A DNA stretch of 6,878 nt from CBDUXT01 sp965371245 (GTDB lineage Bacteria > Planctomycetota > Phycisphaerae > UBA1845), in contig CBDUXT010000165.1 in the NCBI GenBank assembly GCA_965371245.1, positions 1 through 6,878 on the forward strand, written 5' to 3'. Position numbers and translations under genes: made by a program. Numbering within the stretch: the stretch's first letter is position 1; every line of letters begins with the position of its first letter. Below the pieces are notes generated by a model. The model was not told the origin of the DNA. It ran no database searches and saw only the letters and a program-made list of their open reading frames with translations. Below, piece by piece: positions 1 to 6,878 of the stretch.

Positions 1-338
1 CGAGACCAGACACCCGGAGCAGTAGGAACGTAGGGAGCGAAAGATCTCCCCAGTTCCGGTGTGCACTTGACCCGGACATGCCTTTCATGGATAGGTTGGG
101 GGACGGATCGTCCAGGCCCGACCTGGCTGCGACCTTGATTTCCTAATCATCGTGACCCCACGCTTTGCTTGCGCAAAGAATGGGCCACCCCGCCGGAGGT
201 CCTCGCCCGAATCGAACGATCCGTCGGGCGGTACGTGCGCATGGGACCGTATCGGAAGCTCGCAGATCAGCGATTAAGTTTGGCCAAAAACGTGGCCCGA
301 GGACGCGCAGGATAGCCGGGGGCGTCTGTTCGGTTGTA
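1..338. other. Unassigned region, no confident gene
   Basis: No reading frame here is convincing. A plus-strand stretch from a TTG at 169 to a stop at 313-315 would give 48 residues with a fairly natural composition (WATPPEVLARIERSVGRYV near its start). It has no ribosome binding site, and a stop codon lies at 136-138 in the same frame. Another plus frame is open from the window edge to a stop at 144-146 without recognisable content. Two minus frames are also open across the first 140 bases, so the end of an unseen gene cannot be excluded. Bases 10-62 can fold into an imperfect hairpin (arms GGAAC 25-29 with GTTCC 53-57, and GGGAG 33-37 with CTCCC 46-50). I could not match it to a known RNA family. 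Confidence 0.5.
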
Positions 339-367
339 CGTAAGTGGTTGTACGACAACGACTTACG
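339..367 (-). terminator. Strong hairpin directly downstream of tRNA-Val
   Basis: The sequence folds into 12 base pairs with one internal G-G mismatch and a three-base ACG loop. The outer arm is CGTAAGT (339-345) against ACTTACG (361-367); the inner arm is GTTGT (347-351) against ACAAC (355-359). In the direction of tRNA transcription it begins two bases after the discriminator base. No T-run follows, so it is not a classical intrinsic terminator. It may still end the transcript or guide 3' trimming. A direct repeat of GGTTGTACG (332-340 and 346-354) overlaps the hairpin. Confidence 0.45.
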
Positions 368-369
368 AC

Positions 370-443
370 TGGGCGATGAGGGACTTGAACCCCCGACATC
401 CTCCTTGTAAGGGAGGCGCTCTGGCCAACTGAGCTAATCGCCC
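370..443 (-). tRNA. tRNA-Val(UAC)
   Basis: Read on the minus strand, this 74-base sequence folds as a complete cloverleaf. It has a 7-bp acceptor stem (GGGCGAT with ATCGCCC), a D stem GCTC/GAGC and an anticodon stem CCTCC/GGAGG. The anticodon loop is CTTACAA, so the anticodon is TAC. The variable loop is ATGTC. The T arm is GGGGG-TTCAAGT-CCCTC with one G-U pair, and the discriminator base is A. TAC reads GUN-type valine codons. The 3' CCA is not encoded (GTC follows the discriminator), so a CCA-adding enzyme must supply it. A -10-like TATGCT sits about 11 bases upstream of the 5' end (plus-strand 455-460) without a clear -35 partner. The zinc-ribbon gene ends 97 bases upstream on the same strand. 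Confidence 0.97.
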
Positions 444-540
444 AAGGGTGCGTCAGCATACTCCACGCATTCGTTTTCGCCGGGGCGTCGTTCGCTGGGG
501 CTGCCGACGGCGTGCCTACGCGGCGGCGTGGAATAGGCCG

Positions 541-1038
541 CTAAAGCCTGCCGCGCAGTTGCTTGAGAAATCCCAGCACCAGTGGCGGCGGGATGCCCTC
601 GATCGGCGGTGGGTCGGCGTCTGCCAGCAGGCCCTCGACGTGTTTCCGTGCCGCGGGACCGGCGCTCTTGAGTCGGGTTGCAGCCGCGTCCGCGTCGTCG
701 AGTTTCGATCCGTGCATGGCCCGTAGGAACACCTCGACGTGGTCCGTGAGTTCGCCGGCGTCGCTTGTGGTGGGTGTGTCCTTGCCGACACCGCCGGCGC
801 TCGCCTCCGCGGTGTGGTCCACCGACGCGGCGTATCGTGTGGCTTCGCGTCTTGCCTCCTGCTCGCGGCGTTCTTCCTCCGGATCGATCGGCGCCAGCTT
901 GATCTCCTCCTCCGGCGCCGGGGGCATCGGAATGTAGACGGAGTTCTTGCAGTTGGGGCATTTCCCGCGCCGTCCACCGGCATCGTCGGGCGCGCGAATC
1001 AGTTTGCCGCACTGCGGGCAGTGAAGTTCGATGCTCAT
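541..1038 (-). CDS. Small zinc-ribbon protein of unknown function
   Basis: The product has 165 residues. The N-terminus carries two CxxC knuckles (Cys7/Cys10 and Cys27/Cys30) separated by a Gly/Arg-rich loop, a typical Zn-binding ribbon. A Pro/Glu-rich linker and a highly charged segment (about 48-70, rich in Glu and Arg) follow. A predominantly helical C-terminal part comes next (about 95-165), ending in LKQLRGRL. No signal peptide or membrane segment is visible, so it should be cytoplasmic. The ATG at 1038 is chosen because it begins directly before the ribbon and has a Shine-Dalgarno GAGGG eight bases upstream. An in-frame start at 1125 would overlap the end of der and add a low-complexity tail. 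The gene lies 61 bases after der on the same strand and may be co-transcribed with it. The ribbon could bind nucleic acid or a protein partner; the sequence does not decide. Short zinc-ribbon proteins of this layout are common in planctomycetes. Confidence 0.85.
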   Translation of the reverse strand: MSIELHCPQCGKLIRAPDDAGGRRGKCPNCKNSVYIPMPPAPEEEIKLAPIDPEEERREQEARREATRYAASVDHTAEASAGGVGKDTPTTSDAGELTDHVEVFLRAMHGSKLDDADAAATRLKSAGPAARKHVEGLLADADPPPIEGIPPPLVLGFLKQLRGRL

Positions 1039-1045
1039 GTCCGGT

Positions 1046-1050
1046 CCCTC
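1046..1050 (-). promoter_or_regulatory. Ribosome binding site setting the zinc-ribbon start
   Basis: On the minus strand this reads GAGGG, placed about seven to eight bases before the ATG at 1038. It supports that start over the in-frame upstream start at 1125. Confidence 0.6.
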
Positions 1051-1099
1051 ACGGTCGCGGCTCGGTTGACACAACTCGTCAATCGCGTGTGTCGAAGCG

Positions 1100-2440
1100 C
1101 TAGTCCGTCGATCGCTCGCGTTCACGCCGCGACTTGAAGAGCAATCGTATCGGGATTTCCCCGAACGGCAACGTCTCCTGAAAGCGGTTTCGCAGGAACC
1201 GTTCGTAGTTCGTCGTCACCAGCGCTGCGCTATTGACGAAGACCACGATCGTCGGCGGCTGGGTCGATACCTGGGTCGCGTAGAAGAACTTCGGCGCCCT
1301 GCGACCCCGTTTGGCGCTCGGCATGTTGGCGGCCAGCGCCGTCTGCAGCGCTTGGTTCAGCCGGCCGGTCCCAACCCGCGTGAGCGATTGCTTGAACAGT
1401 TCGGTGGCCAGGTCGAGCGTGGAACCGGTGTTACGGACGGCGATGGCCGACGTGAACGCCACGGGCGCGTAGGAAACCTCCGGCAGGATCTTGGTCAGAT
1501 ACTCACCGTAGTCCTCCGTCGAGGCCTGCCCCTTCGCCAGATCCCACTTGTTGACGACCAGCACGCACGGCTTGTGCTCGCCGGCGATCAGGTTCGCAAG
1601 GCGCTTGTCCACCTGGCCGACGGGCACCGTGGCATCGATCAGCAGCAGCACCACATCCGCGCGACGGACCGAGCGCGTGGCGCGGGTATACGCATAGAAC
1701 TCGATGTCATCGGCGATTTTCCGCTTCTTGCGTATGCCGGCCGTGTCGATCAGAAGAACCGTGCGATCGTCCTTTTGGATCCGTACGTCGATGCTGTCCC
1801 GCGTGGTGCCGGGAATCTCGCTGACGATGACGCGTTCTTCGCCGACAATCGCATTGACAAAGCTGCTCTTGCCGGCGTTTCGCTTACCCACCAACGCGAG
1901 TTTCATGACCGGTTCGGGCGGCGCGCCATCGCTGAGGTCCGCGACGGTCTCTGCGATCAGCTCGCGCAGCTCCGTTCGACCATGCCCATGGACCGCGCTG
2001 ACGGGCAGCGCGTCGCCAAAGCCCAATCGCGTGAACTCTCCGACGGCCGACGTCATGTGCGGCTCATCGACCTTGTTGGCCACCAGGCGTACCCGCTGCG
2101 CGTGTCGATGTCTGCGAAGAAGCTCGGCCGTTTGGGTGTCGAGGGGCATGAGTCCCTCGCGGGCGTCCACGACGAAGAGGATGAGATCCGCCTGGTCCAC
2201 CGCGATGGCAATCTGGCGTTCGACGTCGGCGGACAGGTCGTCGCGATCCACGATGCCGTGCCCGCCGGTGTCGATCAGCTCGAGAAAGACATCGTCGATT
2301 TCGCAGATCGTGGTGACGCGGTCCCGTGTCACGCCGGCCGACGCCTCGACGATACTCGTTCGGCGACGCGCCAGCGCGTTGAACAGGCTGCTCTTGCCCA
2401 CGTTGGGGCGACCGACAATGGTTACAACGGGTAGCGGCAT
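1100..2440 (-). CDS. der: Ribosome assembly GTPase Der (EngA)
   Basis: This is a cytoplasmic GTPase with two tandem G domains that acts in late 50S subunit assembly. The product has 446 residues, normal for the family. G domain 1 shows the P-loop GRPNVGKSS (10-18), switch I motif GVTRD (36-40), DTGG (57-60) and NKVD (122-125). G domain 2 shows a P-loop GKRNAGKSS (185-193), PGTTRD (210-215), DTAG (232-235) and NKWD (297-300). A C-terminal KH-like domain (about 355-440) carries the characteristic FFYATQV...PPTIVVFVN segment and ends in basic residues. The second P-loop departs from the usual GRPNVGKS but keeps the essential GKS. The start is fixed because the first P-loop begins at residue 10; no Shine-Dalgarno sequence precedes it. 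A possible promoter lies so close that the mRNA could be nearly leaderless. The zinc-ribbon gene follows after 61 bases. Confidence 0.98.
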   Translation of the reverse strand: MPLPVVTIVGRPNVGKSSLFNALARRRTSIVEASAGVTRDRVTTICEIDDVFLELIDTGGHGIVDRDDLSADVERQIAIAVDQADLILFVVDAREGLMPLDTQTAELLRRHRHAQRVRLVANKVDEPHMTSAVGEFTRLGFGDALPVSAVHGHGRTELRELIAETVADLSDGAPPEPVMKLALVGKRNAGKSSFVNAIVGEERVIVSEIPGTTRDSIDVRIQKDDRTVLLIDTAGIRKKRKIADDIEFYAYTRATRSVRRADVVLLLIDATVPVGQVDKRLANLIAGEHKPCVLVVNKWDLAKGQASTEDYGEYLTKILPEVSYAPVAFTSAIAVRNTGSTLDLATELFKQSLTRVGTGRLNQALQTALAANMPSAKRGRRAPKFFYATQVSTQPPTIVVFVNSAALVTTNYERFLRNRFQETLPFGEIPIRLLFKSRRERERSTD

Positions 2441-2448
2441 AGGACGTC

Positions 2449-2477
2449 AGGATAGCGGGAACGCGACCGAGTCTCTA
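2449..2477 (-). promoter_or_regulatory. Candidate promoter of der
   Basis: On the minus strand there is TAGAGA (plus 2472-2477), a 17-base spacer and TATCCT (plus 2449-2454). Each hexamer agrees with the sigma-70 consensus at about four of six positions. The start point predicted from this -10 falls near 2442, only two bases before the der ATG at 2440. This fits the absence of a ribosome binding site. The call rests on pattern matching alone. Confidence 0.35.
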
Positions 2478-2535
2478 CCGAGTGGGTCGGAGGGGTCCGT
2501 GACACTTCCGGCGGAACGGGGACGATGAGTCAGAG

Positions 2536-2602
2536 CCGCAGGCGCCAGCCTGCGGACCCCTGCGTCATCATGTCACCGGGCTTGCGCCCGCCGGCAAGCC
2601 GG
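2536..2602. repeat. Pair of palindromes, REP-like element
   Basis: The first palindrome is a perfect 8-bp stem, CCGCAGGC (2536-2543) with GCCTGCGG (2548-2555), around a four-base loop. The second begins near 2575: ACCGGGCTTGC pairs with GCAAGCCGGT (2593-2602), ten pairs with one bulged G and an eight-base loop. They lie about 20 bases apart in the gap upstream of der. The second overlaps the C-terminal codons of the doubtful short protein. No T-run follows on either strand, so an intrinsic terminator is unlikely. The paired layout resembles repetitive extragenic palindromes. Whether it recurs elsewhere in the genome cannot be seen here. Confidence 0.55.
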
Positions 2603-2899
2603 TTCTACCGGTGCTCTGAAAACTGCCCAACGCTTGACGACTTCCGCGACGGGCCAGCGGAACGCGCGCGGGTGTATCTTTCCCTCGTCCTTGTCGATCA
2701 CGACGGTTGTACCGTCAACCTTGACTCTGCGGGTCTTGCTCGGTGGGTGACCCACGTCTTCAGCCGTGGCCCACCCAATCCCCAAGGTTACGCGTGGCGC
2801 TGCCGGAGCATCGCGGGGAAGTCTGGCCCCGGCCTGGGTCGCGGCGACATCGGCCGTCACGGGAAGGCATAGACCCCGGGACGCCGTCCGAAACGCCAT
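2573..2899 (-). CDS. Doubtful short hypothetical protein
   Basis: The frame encodes 108 residues from the ATG at 2899. A GTG at 2944 would extend it to 123 residues and overlap the end of the TerB-like gene by 17 bases. Neither start has a good ribosome binding site; an AAGG lies three bases before the GTG. The middle and C-terminal part looks protein-like, with an alternating strand pattern (RRVKVDGTTVVIDKDEGK) followed by HPRAFRW and AEVVKRWAVF. The spacing of aromatic and hydrophobic residues faintly recalls small Trp-rich domains such as DUF6504, but I do not claim membership. The last eleven or so residues are encoded inside a palindromic repeat, so the natural C-terminus may have been altered by insertion of that element. 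Third-position GC is lower than expected for this genome. It may be a degraded gene or not a gene. An opposite-strand frame over the same bases is Cys/Arg-rich and less plausible. Confidence 0.4.
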   Translation of the reverse strand: MAFRTASRGLCLPVTADVAATQAGARLPRDAPAAPRVTLGIGWATAEDVGHPPSKTRRVKVDGTTVVIDKDEGKIHPRAFRWPVAEVVKRWAVFRAPVEPACRRAQAR

Positions 2900-2927
2900 T
2901 GCTGTGGCACTATCCGAAAGCCGTGGT

Positions 2928-3323
2928 CTACTCCGGCGCCTCACGCGCCTTGCGTAGCTCGTCGGCGCGACGAATTCCGGCGTGGTAGACCACCGGGAAG
3001 TCCACGTCCGAGATCTTCAGCGACTGCGCGATGCGAACCAGGAGCTCGCGCTCGCTCAGGCTGATCTCGCCGTCGATTCGAGCCTGCGCCACGAGGAGCT
3101 CGAACGCGGTGTGCGCCGTGGCCTTGTCCTTGATGATGATGTTGTCGGCGATCGAATCGTCGTGCTCGGCCGCCTCCAGCATGGCCTCGAGCGAGACGCG
3201 GCCGATGCCCACCCGTTTGGCAAGTCCTTCGACCACGCCCTTCTCGCTACGGGTGAGGATGCCGTCGGCCATTGCAACGGCCAGGGCGGCCTTGAGCAAA
3301 TCCATTTGTTCCGTTTGGTTCAT
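2928..3323 (-). CDS. TerB-like (tellurite-resistance/DjlA-type) helical domain protein
   Basis: The product has 131 residues and consists almost entirely of one TerB-like domain, an all-alpha fold. It shows the internal two-fold pattern of that fold. One acidic turn, AMADGILTRSEK (17-28), leads into a helix ending GLAKRVGI. A second, ARIDGEISLSERE (81-93), leads into LLVRIAQSLKI. The Asp-Gly pairs (20-21 and 84-85) with the downstream Glu match the conserved acidic positions proposed for metal binding in the family. No signal peptide or membrane segment is visible. The ATG at 3323 is preferred: GGAG lies seven bases upstream and a promoter-like sequence about 50 bases upstream. Frames extending to 3533 translate only intergenic palindromes. 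No ter operon partner is nearby, so tellurite resistance should not be assumed. Stand-alone TerB domains are widespread and mostly of unknown function. Confidence 0.85.
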   Translation of the reverse strand: MNQTEQMDLLKAALAVAMADGILTRSEKGVVEGLAKRVGIGRVSLEAMLEAAEHDDSIADNIIIKDKATAHTAFELLVAQARIDGEISLSERELLVRIAQSLKISDVDFPVVYHAGIRRADELRKAREAPE

Positions 3324-3330
3324 GGGCGGT

Positions 3331-3334
3331 CTCC
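3331..3334 (-). promoter_or_regulatory. Ribosome binding site of the TerB-like gene
   Basis: On the minus strand this reads GGAG, seven bases before the ATG at 3323. It decides that start over longer in-frame readings. Confidence 0.6.
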
Positions 3335-3375
3335 AGGCTGGTAAATCGCGTCGCTCGACGCCCGGCGCGTTCCGA

Positions 3376-3405
3376 AGTGTAGTCCAAGAGGGCGGTCCGG
3401 TGCAA
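3376..3405 (-). promoter_or_regulatory. Candidate promoter of the TerB-like gene
   Basis: On the minus strand there is TTGCAC (plus 3400-3405), an 18-base spacer and TACACT (plus 3376-3381). The -10 matches consensus at four of six positions and the -35 at its first three. Transcription would start near 3369, leaving a leader of about 46 bases that contains the GGAG ribosome binding site. This supports transcription separate from nfo. Confidence 0.45.
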
Positions 3406-3485
3406 GCTTTTTCGCCCACCGCGCGACGCTCTGGGGCATCGAGCACGTATACGAACGTGACGGTGTTGCGAATCCAGGGTGGCAA

Positions 3486-3548
3486 GGCCACGCTTGCGTG
3501 GCCGTTTGCGTATCGTTCCCGGAACATGCTCACGAAAGCGTGAGCATG
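3486..3548. repeat. Two perfect palindromes between nfo and the TerB-like gene
   Basis: The first palindrome has arms GGCCACGC (3486-3493) and GCGTGGCC (3496-3503). The second has arms CATGCTCACG (3525-3534) and CGTGAGCATG (3539-3548) around AAAG. They are 21 bases apart and share the inner theme CACG-n-GCGTG. In the nfo direction the larger hairpin begins about 30 bases after the stop codon, so it could end that transcript or protect its 3' end. Neither is followed by a T-run. The pair fits a REP/BIME-type element better than an intrinsic terminator. Confidence 0.6.
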
Positions 3549-3578
3549 GCGCCCAACGATGCCATGCGTGTCGTGGCA

Positions 3579-4469
3579 CTAACGAACCAGGGATCGCAGT
3601 CGCTTGAGGTTGACCTTGTCCAGGTTGGTACCCCGACCGTCCTTGCCTTTGGGGGTTTCGAGAATCATCGGCGTCGATGCCCAGCGCTTGTCATTCACGA
3701 AGTGCGCAAAACCCGCCTTGCCGATCTTGCCCTTGCCGATGTGCTCGTGACGATCGACCCGGCTACCGCATTCGCGCTTCGAGTCGTTGGTGTGGATGCA
3801 ACAGACACGGTCGATCCCGAACGTCGACTCCATCTGCGACACCATCGTTTCGTACCCCGCAAGCGTTCGAAAATCGTAGCCGGCAGCGAAAAGGTGACAC
3901 GTGTCGAGACAAATACCGAGGTGGTCTGTGTTCCGGCAGCCGGCCAAGATGTCCGCGAGTTCTTCGAAGCGATACCCGATGGCGGTTCCTTGTCCGGCCG
4001 TTGTTTCGAGCAGGATACGCGTCGTGGCCGCGCCGCGACGCCTGTGGACCTCGTCGAGGCATCGCGCGATGCGTTGAATGCCTTTGGCCGGGCCGTCCTT
4101 CATGTGCGCCCCCGGGTGAAAGATCAGCCCGGACACGCCAAGGGTTTCGCAGCGAGCGAGTTCGTCGAGCATGGCGGCGACGCTCCTCTTGCGGTTGGCC
4201 GCGGCGGGTGAGGCCAGGTTGAGCAAGTACGAGGCGTGGGCGACGACGGGGGCAAGCCTGGTGTCGCGTGCAGCCGCTTGGTAGGCGAGGACTTGTTTGT
4301 CGGAAAGGGGCGGCGCGGCCCACTGTCGCTGGTTCTTGACGAAGATTTGGAGGCAATCGCAGCCGATGTCCTTCCCAGCGGCGAAGGCGTTCTCCAACCC
4401 GCCCGAGACGGACAGGTGGACCCCCAGGAGCGGGAGGCGGCGGGCCGGTCGTGCTTGAGTTCGTGACAT
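3579..4469 (-). CDS. nfo: Endonuclease IV (apurinic/apyrimidinic endonuclease)
   Basis: Endonuclease IV cleaves the DNA backbone 5' to abasic sites in base-excision repair and removes blocked 3' ends. It is a cytoplasmic TIM-barrel enzyme with three Zn ions. The product has 296 residues against 285 in E. coli Nfo. All nine expected metal ligands can be placed in order: His78 (HASYLLNLASP), His118 (FHPGAH), Glu155 (LLETTAGQG), Asp189 and His192 (LDTCHLFAAGYD), His226 (CIHTNDSK), Asp239 and His241 (DRHEHIGKG) and Glu271 (LETPKG). The N-terminal GVHLSVSGG strand is also typical. The ATG at 4469 is preferred; a TTG two codons upstream (4475) would add only two residues. A weak GAGAG lies seven bases before the ATG. 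The gene is divergent from the 23S rRNA gene; I could not identify its own promoter with confidence. Confidence 0.98.
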   Translation of the reverse strand: MSRTQARPARRLPLLGVHLSVSGGLENAFAAGKDIGCDCLQIFVKNQRQWAAPPLSDKQVLAYQAAARDTRLAPVVAHASYLLNLASPAAANRKRSVAAMLDELARCETLGVSGLIFHPGAHMKDGPAKGIQRIARCLDEVHRRRGAATTRILLETTAGQGTAIGYRFEELADILAGCRNTDHLGICLDTCHLFAAGYDFRTLAGYETMVSQMESTFGIDRVCCIHTNDSKRECGSRVDRHEHIGKGKIGKAGFAHFVNDKRWASTPMILETPKGKDGRGTNLDKVNLKRLRSLVR

Positions 4470-4543
4470 ACCCAATCTCTCGTAAGTGCTTGCTGCTGCA
4501 AGAGTTAGCGATCGCTGGCGGTCGGAGAAATCTCGTGCGGCGG

Positions 4544-4570
4544 GCCGGCTGGAAAATATGCTGAGCCGGC
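4544..4570. promoter_or_regulatory. Inverted repeat with AT-rich centre upstream of the 23S promoter
   Basis: GCCGGCT (4544-4550) and AGCCGGC (4564-4570) are exact inverted arms around a 13-base spacer containing AAAATAT (4553-4559). The right arm ends two bases before the proposed 23S -35 box. The AT-rich centre falls at about -54 to -48, where an UP element would contact the RNA polymerase alpha subunits. The arms could also form an operator between nfo and the rRNA gene. Function is inferred from position only. Confidence 0.35.
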
Positions 4571-4572
4571 GC

Positions 4573-4600
4573 TTGACGCCCGATCCGGATTTGCTAACTT
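4573..4600 (+). promoter_or_regulatory. Candidate promoter of the 23S rRNA transcript
   Basis: TTGACG (4573-4578), five of six matches to the -35 consensus, is followed by a 16-base spacer and TAACTT (4595-4600). The TGC just before the -10 gives an extended -10 form. The predicted start is near 4607, leaving a leader of roughly 340 bases before the mature 23S end. Confidence 0.5.
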
Positions 4601-4606
4601 ACTCGG

Positions 4607-4943
4607 CTCGCCGCTTGGTGTCGTGGGATGTGCATCCACGATTTGGGCGGCCAAGGCTCTTTGACAATTGAAGATGCGGACGCAAGGTCTGTTGAAGGCG
4701 GTCACGATGACGGCGTAATGTTGTCGCGGGCGTTTTTCGATGGACCAGGGTTTTGTGTGACGAAACCATGAGTCTCCTGATAGTCGCGACGTGGCGGTGG
4801 CCTGTTCTTCGGGTCAAGCGGCGTGTCGCGGCCGATGGATCTCAAGAAGCGCTGGAAAGGATGCTTGATCGGATGCGTGATACTGACCGGAGTCGAAACG
4901 GGTGCAAGCTCGGGTCGGCTTCGTGACAGTCTCTCATGAGTGC
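4607..4943 (+). other. Pre-23S leader without genes
   Basis: This stretch between the proposed promoter and the 23S 5' end contains no tRNA, no 16S 3' end and no credible coding frame. It contains the boxB/boxA elements near its start. A small hairpin follows at 4749-4767 (GGTTTTG with CGAAACC, five-base loop, one G-U pair). Part of the segment next to 4944 should form the 5' side of the RNase III processing stem, but its partner lies beyond the window. Confidence 0.6.
4622..4667 (+). promoter_or_regulatory. boxB-like hairpin and boxA antitermination signal
   Basis: GGCTCTTTGACAA (4655-4667) closely resembles the E. coli rrn boxA (TGCTCTTTAACAA), the binding site for the NusB-NusE (S10) antitermination complex. 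Just upstream, CGTGGGATG (4622-4630) and CATCCACG (4633-4640) form a short stem with one bulged G, in the position of boxB. The order hairpin-boxA matches rRNA leaders. It supports the view that this leader starts its own rRNA transcript rather than being an internal spacer, although boxA also occurs in 16S-23S spacers. Confidence 0.6.

Positions 4944-6878
<1,935 letters not shown>

Noticed and set aside
165..410. Plus-strand frame of 81 codons ending GDEGLEPPTSSL
   Set aside because: Its C-terminus is the antisense translation of tRNA-Val, a familiar spurious ending. It has no ribosome binding site.
434..1012. Long Arg-rich frames overlapping the zinc-ribbon gene in other frames and on the other strand
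   Set aside because: They are extremely Arg/Pro/Thr-rich with no motifs. The zinc-ribbon frame has paired CxxC motifs and a ribosome binding site.
1352..2528. Two long plus-strand open frames opposite der
   Set aside because: The minus strand encodes a complete Der with all GTPase motifs. The open antisense frames follow from high GC content.
2525..2872. Plus-strand frame of 115 codons with high third-position GC
   Set aside because: It starts in the palindromic repeat region, is Cys/Arg-rich, lacks a recognisable domain and lies opposite a slightly more protein-like frame. Neither is certain.
3324..3533. N-terminal extension of the TerB-like protein to 3533
   Set aside because: It would translate the palindromes and the promoter. 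The ATG at 3323 has a well-placed GGAG.
3498..4222. Plus-strand frames opposite nfo
   Set aside because: nfo is unmistakable on the minus strand, with all nine metal ligands.
4507..4516. AGCGATCGCT, resembling the cyanobacterial HIP1 octamer
   Set aside because: A single occurrence in GC-rich DNA carries no weight.
4661..4690. TTGACA at 4661 as a second rRNA promoter
   Set aside because: No acceptable -10 lies 16-18 bases downstream, and the hexamer is part of the boxA match.

Overview
The window looks like an ordinary chromosomal stretch of a GC-rich bacterium, most plausibly a member of the Planctomycetota. Three things support that guess. A 23S rRNA gene has no 16S gene or spacer tRNA directly upstream, a split arrangement well known in that phylum. 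A short protein starts with a CxxC...CxxC zinc ribbon of a style common there. Short palindromic elements recur in the intergenic gaps. The phylum is inferred; no tree or search was possible.

Layout. Bases 1-338 hold no gene I can defend. From 339 to 4469 everything identified is on the minus strand. In transcription order these are nfo (endonuclease IV, base-excision repair), a small TerB-like all-helical protein, a doubtful short protein, der (double-GTPase needed for 50S ribosome assembly), a zinc-ribbon protein of unknown function, and tRNA-Val(UAC). Bases 4470-4943 are a divergent control region: the nfo start lies on the left and the 23S promoter and leader on the right. The 23S rRNA gene begins near 4944 on the plus strand. 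It is cut by the window edge inside helix 69, near E. coli position 1925.

How the parts relate. Translation and ribosome biogenesis dominate (23S rRNA, Der, tRNA-Val), with one DNA-repair gene beside them. The minus-strand genes are probably not one operon. A 255-base gap with two palindromes and a good promoter separates nfo from the TerB-like gene, and der has its own candidate promoter almost at its start codon. Only der and the zinc-ribbon gene (61-base gap) look likely to share a transcript.

I found no defence system, mobile element, CRISPR array or biosynthetic cluster. The points most worth a second look are the unlinked 23S unit with promoter, boxB-like hairpin and boxA, the paired palindromes in two gaps, and a strong hairpin abutting the tRNA 3' end.
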